From JBOFDK01 sp051646925 (GTDB lineage: Bacteria > Bacillota > Clostridia > Lachnospirales > Cellulosilyticaceae), in assembly GCA_051646925.1 (NCBI GenBank), contig JBOFDK010000090.1, positions 10,091 through 74,090 of the forward strand: a stretch of 64,000 bases of DNA. Reading direction: 5' to 3'. Each line of letters begins with the position of its first letter. Position 1 is the first letter of the stretch. Under the pieces are notes generated by a model. It was not told where the DNA came from. It searched no databases and was given only the letters and a program-made list of their open reading frames with translations. Below are positions 37,422-46,365 of the stretch, in pieces. A program made the position numbers and the translations under genes.

Positions 37422-37619
37422 TCAAAAAACAAGCATAGTTTGAATTACTTCAAAAAATTCTTTAATATATTCTGCCGCTATAATAAGCATAGTTATTGTC
37501 CCTATAATAGAAATAATCGTTGCCGCTGTATCATATCCTGATTTTTTTACGAGAGTTACTATAAGTCCAATTGCTAATGCTAATCCCCCGAGTTGTGTTA
37601 TTGCTAGAATTTGCTCCAT
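37422..37619 (-). CDS. spoIIIAC: Stage III sporulation protein AC
   Basis: A 65-residue protein with two membrane helices (QLGGLALAIGLIVTLVKKSG, then IISIIGTITMLIIAAEYI). Length and pattern are those of SpoIIIAC. Operon position between spoIIIAB and spoIIIAD confirms it. Ribosome site AAGGGG. Confidence 0.92.
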   Translation of the reverse strand: MEQILAITQLGGLALAIGLIVTLVKKSGYDTAATIISIIGTITMLIIAAEYIKEFFEVIQTMLVF

Positions 37620-37636
37620 AATTTATAGCCCCTTTC

Positions 37637-38152
37637 TTAAATTAAAAGTATACATATACAAGCACCACCTAGTATTCCAATACCTGTATAAAGTTTTTGT
37701 GTTTTTTCTTCTTCTTTTTGTAATTCTTCAGATACACTTCTTAACTTGTCAATTAACCATTCAAGTTCTTTTTTTTGCATTAGTTTATCATTATAGCTAC
37801 GCATTTCTCCAAAAGTTTCTAAAATATCATAATCACTTTTTGTCAAATGGTATCTATATTTTTCACGCCTTAGCACTTGTTGCCAGCTACTTTCTATATC
37901 CATACTTGTTTTGTTTTCAAGCATTTCTCCAAAGTTTTGAAACAAATGACCTATATCCGCTTTACATCCTTTAGAAACATGAATACACGCTTCGGGCAAT
38001 GGAGTTAATCTATAATCAATATCTCCTTTAATTTGCTCAAAAGCATCAATTAGTGCAAATATTTCAGCTAGCCGTTTTTTGTACTGCGTAACTAACAAAC
38101 AACCACAACTTGCACATCCTGCAAAAATCATCATTAGCCCTATCATCTTCAT
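37637..38152 (-). CDS. spoIIIAB: Stage III sporulation protein AB
   Basis: A 171-residue protein with a membrane helix at each end and a helical cytoplasmic core (AFEQIKGDIDYRLTPLPEAC), distantly like type II secretion F proteins. Its start overlaps the spoIIIAA stop as ATGA, so translation is coupled. Confidence 0.92.
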   Translation of the reverse strand: MKMIGLMMIFAGCASCGCLLVTQYKKRLAEIFALIDAFEQIKGDIDYRLTPLPEACIHVSKGCKADIGHLFQNFGEMLENKTSMDIESSWQQVLRREKYRYHLTKSDYDILETFGEMRSYNDKLMQKKELEWLIDKLRSVSEELQKEEEKTQKLYTGIGILGGACICILLI

Positions 38153-39078
38153 AGCACTACGCCTCCTCTCCCATTCCGTACGTCAATTATTTCTTCAACC
38201 GTACACGGTCCTTGTTTATTTGAAAGTACTACTATTTTTTCAAACAAACGATTATCAATCATACGTTTTAAAATTGGTTTTTTTAAGCAGTCTTTATAAT
38301 CTAGTCCATGTGTTGTACATAAAATAGTAACGCCGGCTCCTAGCACCTCTTCAACAGCAATCATATCTTTTTCACTACTAATTTCATCAACTGCAATTAT
38401 ATCTGGTGCCATAGCACGAAGTAACATTCTCATTCCCTCTACTTTTGTACATCCATCTAGTACGTCTGTACGAATACCAACATCATTTTGAGGAATTCCT
38501 TTATAGCAACCCGCAATTTCTGACCTTTCATCTACAACACCTACTGTAAATGAATCATTACTAAGCTGCCTTATCAAATCTCTTAATAACGTCGTCTTTC
38601 CGCATTTTGGCGGTGATACTATTAGCGTATGCCTAACTCTTTTTCCAATCATTAGAGCTGGTAATACTTTTTGGCTACAACCTATTGCTTCATGTGCAAT
38701 ACGAATATTTAATGCACTTATATGTTTAATCGTTTTGATTTTGCCATCTTCAACAACGACTTTTCCAACTACCCCTATTCTGTGACCACCTTCAATCGTC
38801 ATATAACCTTGTTTAATCTCATCATCGACTGCATAGAACGAAAATCCACTAATACTTTTTATTATTGTTTCAAGGTCTACGTCACTTGCTTTATAACTCT
38901 CGGTTATTTTGCATAACCCCTGATGGTTAAGACCATGCTCTGCATTTGCAGTATGTATAATTAGTGGTTTTCCGACCCTTAAACGAATTTCTTGAATACG
39001 CTTACGCTCAGACGGTGGTAATTTCAAAAACATTTCTTTTAAATGTATTGGTATATTATCTAACAATTGTCTATTCAT
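38149..39078 (-). CDS. spoIIIAA: Stage III sporulation ATPase AA
   Basis: The only ATPase of the channel complex, related to secretion ATPases. A 309-residue protein with Walker A SPPKCGKTTLLRDLI (about residues 150-165) and a Walker-B region DIIAVDEISSEKD (~220). ATG 39078 has AAGGAGG 6 nt upstream and is preferred to an upstream in-frame ATG at 39105. First gene of the spoIIIA operon; I could not identify the expected sigma-E promoter with confidence. Confidence 0.94.
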   Translation of the reverse strand: MNRQLLDNIPIHLKEMFLKLPPSERKRIQEIRLRVGKPLIIHTANAEHGLNHQGLCKITESYKASDVDLETIIKSISGFSFYAVDDEIKQGYMTIEGGHRIGVVGKVVVEDGKIKTIKHISALNIRIAHEAIGCSQKVLPALMIGKRVRHTLIVSPPKCGKTTLLRDLIRQLSNDSFTVGVVDERSEIAGCYKGIPQNDVGIRTDVLDGCTKVEGMRMLLRAMAPDIIAVDEISSEKDMIAVEEVLGAGVTILCTTHGLDYKDCLKKPILKRMIDNRLFEKIVVLSNKQGPCTVEEIIDVRNGRGGVVL

Positions 39079-39145
39079 TGTAGCCTCCTTAGCTTTTGTA
39101 ATCATTAATTAACTATATGTGGCTTGTCCTGTTTTTAGAACAAAA

Positions 39146-39175
39146 AAAAATACTCTTCCGAAGAAGAGTATTTTT
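39146..39175 (-). terminator. Intrinsic terminator after efp
   Basis: A stem AAAAATACTCTTC / GAAGAGTATTTTT with CGAA-type tetraloop, 9 nt after the efp stop, followed by a run of T on the minus strand. It separates efp from spoIIIAA. Confidence 0.9.
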
Positions 39176-39183
39176 AAATGTGC

Positions 39184-39741
39184 TTATGCACGGCTCATAT
39201 AGTCGCCTGTACGTGTGTCGATACGAATTACTTCGCCTTGTTCGATGAAAAGTGGCACCATAACACGTGCTCCTGTTTCAACGATAGCTGGCTTTGTTGC
39301 ACCTTGTGCTGTATCGCCTTTAATACCTGGCTCTGTTTCTATAATTTGAAGTTCAACGTTGATTGGTGGTTCAATACCAAACACGCTTCCTTGATGTGCA
39401 AGAATTTTAACCATTTCATTTTCTTTTACGAATTTTAACGCATCACCAATATCTGATCCGTCAACTGCGATTTGGTCATATGTTGCAACGTCCATGAAGT
39501 GGTATAATTCACCATCGCTGTATAAATATTGCATATCGTTACGATCAATATGTGCCTTAGGCATTTTTTCTGATGGACGGAATGTTTTTTCAATCACTGC
39601 GCCTGTTTTAATATTTCTTAATTTACAACGAACAAACGCTGCACCTTTTCCTGGTTTAACGTGTTGGAATTCAATAATTTGAAATAAGTTGCCTTCGTAC
39701 TCAATTGTTACACCATTTCTAAAATCACCTGCTGAAATCAT
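39184..39741 (-). CDS. efp: Elongation factor P
   Basis: Relieves ribosome stalling at consecutive prolines. The 185-residue protein has three beta-barrel domains. The tip loop HVKPGKGAAFVR (residues ~27-38) holds the lysine that reaches the peptidyl-transfer centre. Normal length and family C-terminus (IRIDTRTGDYMSRA). Start at 39741 with TAGGAGG. Confidence 0.96.
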   Translation of the reverse strand: MISAGDFRNGVTIEYEGNLFQIIEFQHVKPGKGAAFVRCKLRNIKTGAVIEKTFRPSEKMPKAHIDRNDMQYLYSDGELYHFMDVATYDQIAVDGSDIGDALKFVKENEMVKILAHQGSVFGIEPPINVELQIIETEPGIKGDTAQGATKPAIVETGARVMVPLFIEQGEVIRIDTRTGDYMSRA

Positions 39742-39813
39742 GCGTATTCCTCCTAATATGTTTTTCCTATATAGTGTAAACTAGATTATCGTATTTTTCA
39801 ACGCTTTTTTACT

Positions 39814-40896
39814 TTATAATACAATAACTAGTTCCTTTGTTGACTTAGTTAAGTTCTCATAACCATCTTCTGTAACTACAATCACATCCTCAATACGTAC
39901 TCCGCCAAACCCTGGAATATAAATACCTGGCTCTACTGTAAGCACCATTCCGCTCTCAAGTACTTTATCTTCTGATGGACTAAATCTTGGACTTTCATGA
40001 ATATCTAACCCTACGCTATGACCAAGTCCATGACCAAAATAATCTCCATATCCCGCATCTTTAATAATATTTCGGGCTACCGCGTCAATTTCTTTTCCTG
40101 TTTTACCAGGCTTAATAGCTTCAAGAGCCGCTAACTGCGCTTTTAGTACTATATCATAAATTTCACGATGTTTTTCACTAGCTTCGCCTATAACGATTGT
40201 TCTTGTCATATCAGAACAATACCCTTCATATTTACATCCAAAATCCATAACGACAAAATCACCTTTTTTAAGCATTTCAGGTCCAGGAGTTGCATGGCAT
40301 AACGATGATTTCGCACCACTTGCTACTATCGTATCAAATGATAATCCACTAGCACCCTCTTTACGCATAATACGCTCTATCTCAAGAGTTACATCATTTT
40401 CTGTAATACCTTCTTTATATTTTTCAGTTATAAATGGAATAATTTTACTAAAAGCAATATCTCCAATTTCTTCTGCTCGTCGTAAACATTTAAGTTCTTC
40501 TTCGTGTTTAATTTCACGACACTCCTCAACTACATTCAGTAGCGGTACAAACGAAAAATCATATTTTTCTAGTCCCAAATACGTCTGATATTGTGTATGC
40601 GCACTTTCAAATCCTATACGTTTTACACCATCTTCTTTTACAACTTCCATAGTAGCTGCAATAAGTCCACTTTTTCCTTGATTTACAACTTCAAATTCTT
40701 CACATTGTTTAGATGCTTGTTCAATATAACGAAAATCTGTAATGATAACTTTTTTATTTTTTGACAAATACAGCATACTGTTTGAACCTGTAAAACCACT
40801 AACATATCTTGTATTTGCACGATTAGTTATAAGCATTGCATCAATATTTAATTTGTCAAACTGACTTATAATCGTTTCTATAATTGTTGTTTTCAT
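39814..40896 (-). CDS. pepP: Xaa-Pro aminopeptidase
   Basis: Cytosolic metalloprotease of the M24 'pita-bread' fold. A 360-residue protein with an N-terminal creatinase-like domain and a catalytic domain. The metal ligands are VMDFGCKYEGYCSDMTR (two Asp), GHGLGHSVGLDIHESP (His), and VEPGIYIP and VRIEDV (two Glu). The pepP-efp order is conserved in Firmicutes. It follows aroQ, so it may be co-transcribed with shikimate genes. Confidence 0.93.
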   Translation of the reverse strand: MKTTIIETIISQFDKLNIDAMLITNRANTRYVSGFTGSNSMLYLSKNKKVIITDFRYIEQASKQCEEFEVVNQGKSGLIAATMEVVKEDGVKRIGFESAHTQYQTYLGLEKYDFSFVPLLNVVEECREIKHEEELKCLRRAEEIGDIAFSKIIPFITEKYKEGITENDVTLEIERIMRKEGASGLSFDTIVASGAKSSLCHATPGPEMLKKGDFVVMDFGCKYEGYCSDMTRTIVIGEASEKHREIYDIVLKAQLAALEAIKPGKTGKEIDAVARNIIKDAGYGDYFGHGLGHSVGLDIHESPRFSPSEDKVLESGMVLTVEPGIYIPGFGGVRIEDVIVVTEDGYENLTKSTKELVIVL

Positions 40897-40939
40897 TATT
40901 TTTTCTCACTTTCTAATTTGAAATTTTTTTATTTATCTT

Positions 40940-41389
40940 TTATTTATCTTTTTTTGACATATATAACGCATCTATTGCAAGCTGATATCCCATAAACCCA
41001 AGTCCTGTAATACTTCCAACACATGCATTTGCTGTTACTGAATGTTGTCTATATTCTTCTCTTTGACTTATATTTGAAATATGCACTTCTATAGTTGGTA
41101 TCATAATACTTTTAATAGCATCACTGAGCGCATAACTATAATGCGTTAATGCACCAGGGTTAATTACTATCCCATCTACTTTATCTGTGTAACACTTCTG
41201 CAAAAAATCAATTAACTTACCTTCACTATTTGATTGATAGAAAGTTAAATTTATTTCTATTTTTTTTGTGTCATGAACGTATAATTTTAACATTTTTTCT
41301 AAATCATCTAATGTTTTTGTTCCATAAATTTCAGGTTCACGAATACCCAAAAAATTCAAATTAGGTCCATTAACAACTGCTATTTGCAT
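40940..41389 (-). CDS. aroQ: 3-dehydroquinate dehydratase, type II
   Basis: Third step of the shikimate pathway. A 149-residue protein with NGPNLNFLG and REPEIYG (catalytic Tyr), INPGALTHYSYAL and EVHISNISQREEYRQHS. The frame is open to GTG 41398, but that GTG is part of the AGGTGA ribosome site; ATG 41389, 6 nt further, is the better start. It follows aroK with almost no gap. Confidence 0.94.
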   Translation of the reverse strand: MQIAVVNGPNLNFLGIREPEIYGTKTLDDLEKMLKLYVHDTKKIEINLTFYQSNSEGKLIDFLQKCYTDKVDGIVINPGALTHYSYALSDAIKSIMIPTIEVHISNISQREEYRQHSVTANACVGSITGLGFMGYQLAIDALYMSKKDK

Positions 41390-41398
41390 AATTTTCAC

Positions 41399-41893
41399 CT
41401 ACTTTATTTGGTCCAATATTAATTTTGATAACCTATACGGTGTATGTCCTTCACACAAAATTTTATATGCTGATACTTCTTCATATAAATTTTGTCTTTT
41501 TACATAACGCTCATACAACTTATCTTTAGATATAGCTAATGGACGGCTATCATCATTTTTTACACGCTGATAAACTAGTTCAAAAGGTAAATCTAAATAT
41601 ATAACAAATTGATTTTTCAGAAATTCACGATTTTCTTCACACTCAACTACCCCGCCACCTGTTGCGATTATTACTTGCTTATAATGTTTTGTTTCTAATA
41701 ATATATTTGTTTCTACTTTACGAAAATACGTTTCACCATATGTCTCAAACAAGTATTTTATTGATTTTCCTTCAGATTTAACAACTTGTCTATCTAAATC
41801 ATAAAATTTTTTACCTTGCTGTATTGCTATTTGTTGTCCTATTGTTGTTTTTCCACATCCCATAAATCCAATCAAATATATATTATTTTTCAT
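41399..41893 (-). CDS. aroK: Shikimate kinase
   Basis: Phosphorylates shikimate. A 164-residue P-loop kinase: GFMGCGKTTIGQQIA (~residues 9-23), shikimate-binding FRKVET and ATGGGVV. No ribosome-binding site lies directly before ATG 41893; instead a 16-codon ORF with its own site overlaps the start, which suggests that translation of aroK depends on re-initiation after that leader. Confidence 0.93.
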   Translation of the reverse strand: MKNNIYLIGFMGCGKTTIGQQIAIQQGKKFYDLDRQVVKSEGKSIKYLFETYGETYFRKVETNILLETKHYKQVIIATGGGVVECEENREFLKNQFVIYLDLPFELVYQRVKNDDSRPLAISKDKLYERYVKRQNLYEEVSAYKILCEGHTPYRLSKLILDQIK

Positions 41894-41933
41894 AAATCAC
41901 AACTACTTGTTCGGGGGGGCTTTTATAATTCAT
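41883..41933 (-). CDS. Putative 16-residue leader peptide overlapping aroK
   Basis: ATG 41933 behind GGGGTGG opens a frame MNYKSPPEQVVVIYEK that ends with TAA at 41883, 11 nt inside aroK. It contains a run of seven C on the coding strand. Overlap with a gene lacking its own ribosome site suggests translational coupling; a length change in the C-run would move the leader stop. Protein evidence is not available, so it is a prediction. Confidence 0.4.
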   Translation of the reverse strand: MNYKSPPEQVVVIYEK

Positions 41934-41944
41934 ATGTACCACCC

Positions 41945-42421
41945 CTAACTGTATATTCTTATCTTACCTGTTGCAACGCTAATGGTCAATTCATTCTTTT
42001 TATTAAGCCCTTTATGCATAATCGTAATTGTCTTAGCTTCTGATACAGACATATCTTTGTCAAAACAAATAATACGATTGCCATTAATACTTATATCTAC
42101 TGATTTTGGTACCTCAATTTTTTGTTTTATTTCGCCCTGTTGTATTTGGCACATAACTGTCTTATTACCAATTTGACGTTTTTCAACGTTTACCATTATA
42201 TTTCTAGCACTAGCTTCTTGTTGCGAATGCTGAATAAGCGTTACAGTTTTTTGAATAAATTGATTGTACTCATATAGTTTTACCATATTAAAACCTATAC
42301 TCATAGTACTTGATAAAATGGCGATGATAGCCAAAACAACGGTCATCTCAACTAATGTCATTCCTGATTGTTTTGGCATATTGCTTTTGTTTTGTCTAAT
42401 TATTTTATTTATAATAAACAT
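41945..42421 (-). CDS. Type IV pseudopilin, GspH/FimT-like
   Basis: A 158-residue protein with a 20-residue basic leader ending QSG, followed by MTLVEMTVVLAIIAILS, a class III signal cut by prepilin peptidase after Gly; Glu at +5 is present. The rest is a beta-rich globular domain of ~120 residues. It sits between aroE and aroK, away from the main pilus locus, as a minor pilin or pseudopilin. The start 42421 has a poor ribosome site; an internal ATG at 42379 would give a shorter leader. Confidence 0.82.
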   Translation of the reverse strand: MFIINKIIRQNKSNMPKQSGMTLVEMTVVLAIIAILSSTMSIGFNMVKLYEYNQFIQKTVTLIQHSQQEASARNIMVNVEKRQIGNKTVMCQIQQGEIKQKIEVPKSVDISINGNRIICFDKDMSVSEAKTITIMHKGLNKKNELTISVATGKIRIYS

Positions 42422-42478
42422 TACTTTTTTTCACCGCCAATCAATTATTTTATTCAAACTTGCATTTTATCTATTTTT

Positions 42479-42558
42479 TACTTAATTTATTTTCTACTTA
42501 ATTTATTTTCTACTTAATTTATTTTTAATTTTATTTATTTTTCATTTAATTTATTTTC
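42479..42558. repeat. 16-bp tandem repeat across the aroE 3' end
   Basis: Three near-perfect units TACTTAATTTATTTTC (42479-42526) followed by two degenerate ones up to 42558, covering the aroE stop codon (42535) and downstream spacer. Changes in copy number would alter the last residues of AroE. Confidence 0.7.
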
Positions 42559-43395
42559 AATTTTATTTTTAATTTTACGCATCTTTTCATTACTAATAGT
42601 TATATTATGCATTTTTTCATACGCTTCAATTGCTTGATAAAATAGCATATCAAATCCATTCATCGTTTTGATGCCTTTTTCTCTTGCTGTTTTCAAAAAA
42701 AGCGTCTCTTTTGGGTTGTATATAAGGTCAATCGCTATATCCGCATGTTCTAATACTTCGTTTGAACATTCTGGCATAATATCTTTTAATTCTCCCATAC
42801 CAACTCCGCTCGCTTGAATAACTATATCTACATTTATTTTACCTGCATTTTTGTAATCACCAACTTCTACAGGTATTTTGTAGTAATATTCCAAACGATT
42901 TTTGAGATTTTGCGCATTATCTATCGTTCTATTAAATAAAATTAACGATTTTGCTTCTTCTATTACACATAAACATGCTGCAATACCCGCACCACCGCTA
43001 CCTATAATAGCTATTTTTTTATTTTTAATGCTAATATTTTGACATTCCATAGCACGTTTTAAGCCATTAATATCTGTATTATACCCTTTGTAACCTTCTT
43101 CTGTTTTGACTAATGTATTTACCGCATGCGCTTTTTTAGCTGTATCATCTATTTCATCTAAACATGGCATAATTAGCTGTTTGTACGGCATAGTCACATT
43201 AATTCCTTGTATTCCAAGTGTATATGCCCCTTTTACTACTTCTTCAAAATCCGTAGTTGTCACATTAAACGGAACATATACACTATTATTGTTTAAAATT
43301 TCATTAATCGTATTGTGTATAAGTGGTGAAAGCGTATGCTCTATCGGACTTCCTATAATTCCGCATACACTACTAGTTCCGTTTATGTTTTTCAT
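42535..43395 (-). CDS. aroE: Shikimate dehydrogenase
   Basis: Reduces 3-dehydroshikimate to shikimate with NADPH. A 286-residue protein with shikimate-binding GSPIEHTLSPLIHN and NVTMPYKQ (catalytic Lys), NTDINGLKRA, and nucleotide-binding IIGSGGAGIA. The frame extends to TTG 43404, but ATG 43395 gives the normal N-terminus. It overlaps the yqeG-type gene. The Lys/Asn-rich tail is encoded by repeat DNA. Confidence 0.93.
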   Translation of the reverse strand: MKNINGTSSVCGIIGSPIEHTLSPLIHNTINEILNNNSVYVPFNVTTTDFEEVVKGAYTLGIQGINVTMPYKQLIMPCLDEIDDTAKKAHAVNTLVKTEEGYKGYNTDINGLKRAMECQNISIKNKKIAIIGSGGAGIAACLCVIEEAKSLILFNRTIDNAQNLKNRLEYYYKIPVEVGDYKNAGKINVDIVIQASGVGMGELKDIMPECSNEVLEHADIAIDLIYNPKETLFLKTAREKGIKTMNGFDMLFYQAIEAYEKMHNITISNEKMRKIKNKIENKLNEK

Positions 43396-43876
43396 AATGC
43401 GCAACTACCTTTTTTTCAATACCTCGTTTAATTTTTGTAATCCATTCATCTTTATCACTAACTGGTACTACTAATACTGAGTACATACCACATCTATTAC
43501 CTGCAAAAATATCTGTAAAAATCTGATCTCCAACCATAGCAACTTCTCTAGTGTCTAAGTTCATAAGTGTTGTAGCTTTTTTTAGCCCTTGTCTACTAGG
43601 TTTACGAGATTTATGCAGTGCAAAAACTTTTAATTTTTCATTAAATCTAATTACTCTATCTTCTGTATTGTTTGATGCCAAACAAATTTGAAACCCTTCT
43701 TGTTTTAATTTTTCAAAAAAAGTTATGATTTCTTCTGTAGGATGCTCTACATCGTATGGCACTAACGTATTATCAATATCAAAAATAATACCTTTAATAT
43801 TTTTTTTCTTAAAATCCTCTATCGGCAGTTCAAAAATAGATTTAATGTATGTGTTTGGATACAGCCCTCTAATCAT
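43373..43876 (-). CDS. YqeG-family HAD-IIIA phosphatase
   Basis: A 167-residue haloacid-dehalogenase phosphatase: nucleophile motif FDIDNTLVPYD (~residues 32-42), LASNNTEDR, and VGDQIFTDIFAGNR. In Bacillus the equivalent gene lies beside aroE too. Bacterial and plastid relatives act on phosphatidylglycerophosphate, so a role in phospholipid synthesis is likely but inferred. Confidence 0.88.
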   Translation of the reverse strand: MIRGLYPNTYIKSIFELPIEDFKKKNIKGIIFDIDNTLVPYDVEHPTEEIITFFEKLKQEGFQICLASNNTEDRVIRFNEKLKVFALHKSRKPSRQGLKKATTLMNLDTREVAMVGDQIFTDIFAGNRCGMYSVLVVPVSDKDEWITKIKRGIEKKVVAHYEKHKRN

Positions 43877-44006
43877 GTTAAATCCTCCATTTATTTAAAT
43901 TTTTATCTATCTATATATCTTATTCTATATCTGCTATTAGTATATCACTTCGTTATTAATTTTTATAGCACTTAATCTTTGTTTTAATAATACTTAAGCT
44001 TTATTT

Positions 44007-44849
44007 TTAAGGCTTGCGTTCATGTTTTATAAAAACATTTTTCACTTCTAAAAAACCGCTATCTATCGTACCTCCATATATATATTGTTCCCATTTTATT
44101 GGTGTATAAACAATAATTTTCATAGGTGTATACGTAATATGTCTACTATATTGCTTATTCATTTTATCCGTTTTATCAACTGTAGTTTTAATAACTAAAT
44201 GTGCGCGATTTAATTCCATTTCTATAGTGTTTAATGCTGCGCTATGCTGACTAAGCATTTCTCCTTTTTTAATTCCAATTATTATTTTTAATAACGTATT
44301 GTAAACAGTCGTATAATTACTAAGCCTACTCATCTCTTTTTTTAGCACTACATCCTCTACACGTTTAGTTTTTTCAAATGCTATTTCTGTAACTACATTA
44401 ACTAAATGTTCATCGTATATATTATTATATGCAACGCGGCCCTTTTGTGACTGCAAAAAACTAAATGTTGGAGCATTATTTTTCATTTCATTATATTGTT
44501 CAGTTATTAAACTATATGCTAACGCTTGCGCAAGTTGCATAATTTGCTTTTTATCCGTTTCATCTTCAGATATTATTAGTTCATATGGCAACAAATCAAT
44601 CAAAAAACTTGCAACATAAACTTCTGTCTCTCGCAATAAATCATTCATTTGTTGCTCTACCTTTACTGGAATTTCTTCCACAACAATTTGCCCTATTTGT
44701 GATTTTTCATGTATTTGCTGCATTTCCTGATTTTGAATAGTTAAATGCATCATACCACTTCCTAAGCTTAATACAAGCGCCATAATAACTAAGGTTGGTA
44801 ATAACGTATATCCTCTACTATTTGAAATGTATGCGCTAAACGACTTGAT
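44007..44849 (-). CDS. PilX-like minor pilin with probable non-standard AUC start
   Basis: Translation from the first ATG (44783) starts in the middle of a hydrophobic helix. Upstream in the same frame the sequence reads NSRGYTLLPTLVIMALVLSL, a typical prepilin N-terminus with Gly-Tyr cleavage site. The only start-like feature there is ATC at 44849, with AAAGGAGAGG 7 nt before it; no ATG, GTG or TTG lies between this and the upstream stop. So either AUC is used, or a 1-nt error/frameshift hides the true start. The remaining ~240 residues are helical then beta-rich and unrecognised. It overlaps the previous prepilin gene by 61 nt. Confidence 0.6.
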   Translation of the reverse strand: MKSFSAYISNSRGYTLLPTLVIMALVLSLGSGMMHLTIQNQEMQQIHEKSQIGQIVVEEIPVKVEQQMNDLLRETEVYVASFLIDLLPYELIISEDETDKKQIMQLAQALAYSLITEQYNEMKNNAPTFSFLQSQKGRVAYNNIYDEHLVNVVTEIAFEKTKRVEDVVLKKEMSRLSNYTTVYNTLLKIIIGIKKGEMLSQHSAALNTIEMELNRAHLVIKTTVDKTDKMNKQYSRHITYTPMKIIVYTPIKWEQYIYGGTIDSGFLEVKNVFIKHERKP

Positions 44850-45805
44850 ACTGCATCCTCTCCTTTTTTTGTAACAGCAACTACAAGCAATTTGCTACTT
44901 TTATCATTTTGTTCGTTATAATAAACCGTAACTGGTTTTTGATTTTCCGAAATAACTTTAGCTTTTGGCATAGTACTACTTTGAATTACTTCTACAATAA
45001 TAGGCATTCCTGAGTTATTGTCTATTACAAATGGAGTCTCCAAATCACTTGCATTTAAACTCATCAAATCTAGTTCAAGCGTAATTGGAAAATGAACAAA
45101 AAGCGTAGGATTAACACCTGCTAATGGTATAGATTTAATATTATAATATATATCATTTTCTCTTTCTTTTCCCTGCGATACTAATACAAATGAGCCATTC
45201 GCATTTATACTTGCCATATCCGTCTTGTCCTTAAAAGGATTCATAGATATTACATTCATTCTAATAACGCCATGCGAGGCTTTTTTTGCCAAAAGCGGAG
45301 TATACTTTGTAAAGTCGTTTACATCTAGCAGCTTATCTATAATAGCTTCGCCCTCTATTTGATTTTCTGTCGTTATAACTTTTACATTTTCTTTTAATGT
45401 TTGCGAAAATCCATCTACTACGATATCACTACTTTTTGTAGTGTTTGGCAGCGTAACAACTCCTATATGGTACGCAAATTTTTTAAGCTGAAGCGCATCT
45501 TCTAGCCACTTTTCTTCATATCCTGCTTTTTTTAAAATATTAACTATATTAGCATCTCTACTACTATTTATAATTTCATCTATAATTATTTCATCATTAA
45601 TCATTCCACTTAAAACATTACTACAACTATACGCTTCTTGTTTGTTACGACTTTTTTTATACGTTTTCATAGAAAAAGAATTACTCATCCATAGCATTTG
45701 AATAATAATCATAACAAGTGCTAAACTTATAATTACTTCAACTATAGTTACTCCATTTTCTTCCCTTTTCACATTTGCTTTCATTATGTTATTTTTTATA
45801 CACAT
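44789..45805 (-). CDS. Prepilin-like protein, PilV/GspI type
   Basis: A 338-residue protein with a basic leader and class III signal GVTIVEVIISLALVMIII (cleavage after Gly, Glu at +5), followed by a ~280-residue beta-rich domain, larger than usual for a minor pilin. Start at 45805 overlaps the preceding stop. Operon gene of the second pilus-assembly set (PilW-like, PilMN-like, PilO-like, this, PilX-like). Confidence 0.8.
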   Translation of the reverse strand: MCIKNNIMKANVKREENGVTIVEVIISLALVMIIIQMLWMSNSFSMKTYKKSRNKQEAYSCSNVLSGMINDEIIIDEIINSSRDANIVNILKKAGYEEKWLEDALQLKKFAYHIGVVTLPNTTKSSDIVVDGFSQTLKENVKVITTENQIEGEAIIDKLLDVNDFTKYTPLLAKKASHGVIRMNVISMNPFKDKTDMASINANGSFVLVSQGKERENDIYYNIKSIPLAGVNPTLFVHFPITLELDLMSLNASDLETPFVIDNNSGMPIIVEVIQSSTMPKAKVISENQKPVTVYYNEQNDKSSKLLVVAVTKKGEDAVSSRLAHTFQIVEDIRYYQP

Positions 45806-46326
45806 ATCATATGCAACCTTAACGTCATCGCCGTATAGTACGTATTATCATTTTGCACATATGTCGTAACATTTTCAATTTGAAGTGCATCGTATTTTTT
45901 TATATTTTCAAAAAAACGTATATTTACATCCAAATCACCCGCAAATGCAAGTGTATAAACTGCCTCCTCAAAAAATTCACTATCTGTACATTCGCTATTT
46001 TCATATGTTTCAAAACGTTCTACTTTACCACCTAATACTTCTATAGTCTCCATTAAGTTTTGCAACAATATAACTTCGTCATCAGTGTTTATTAGTGCTA
46101 CTTTTTCATCTTCATACATTTGCTGATTAATAAAAACTTGGTACATTTCATCTAACAACGTAGCATCGCTATCATATAGTTCCTGCATTTGTTTATTAAT
46201 ATCATTTAGGCATATGCTACTAAAAATTATAATTACTATAACAATAGTGTATACTATAAATTTTTTCTGCATCTTACCAAAATATTTATTGTTTTTTTCA
46301 AATAAACTTCGTATATTTTTTTTCAT
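45796..46326 (-). CDS. PilO/GspM-like assembly protein
   Basis: A 176-residue protein with a short cytoplasmic basic N-terminus, one transmembrane helix (about residues 25-45, IVYTIVIVIIIFSSICL), a coiled-coil stretch and a periplasmic-type ferredoxin-like region (VTTYVQNDNTYYTAMTLRLHM). ATG 46326 has AGAGGTG upstream and is preferred to the open frame 13 codons longer. Neighbour of the PilM/PilN-like gene, which supports a PilO role. Confidence 0.65.
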   Translation of the reverse strand: MKKNIRSLFEKNNKYFGKMQKKFIVYTIVIVIIIFSSICLNDINKQMQELYDSDATLLDEMYQVFINQQMYEDEKVALINTDDEVILLQNLMETIEVLGGKVERFETYENSECTDSEFFEEAVYTLAFAGDLDVNIRFFENIKKYDALQIENVTTYVQNDNTYYTAMTLRLHMICV

Positions 46327-46365
46327 AACTACACCTCTAATCATATATTTGGGATAGTTTATCAA

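Noticed and set aside
39079..39145. Sigma-E promoter for spoIIIAA (CATATAGT as -10)
   Set aside because: It matches the consensus at only six of eight positions, and no convincing -35 box was found at the right distance.
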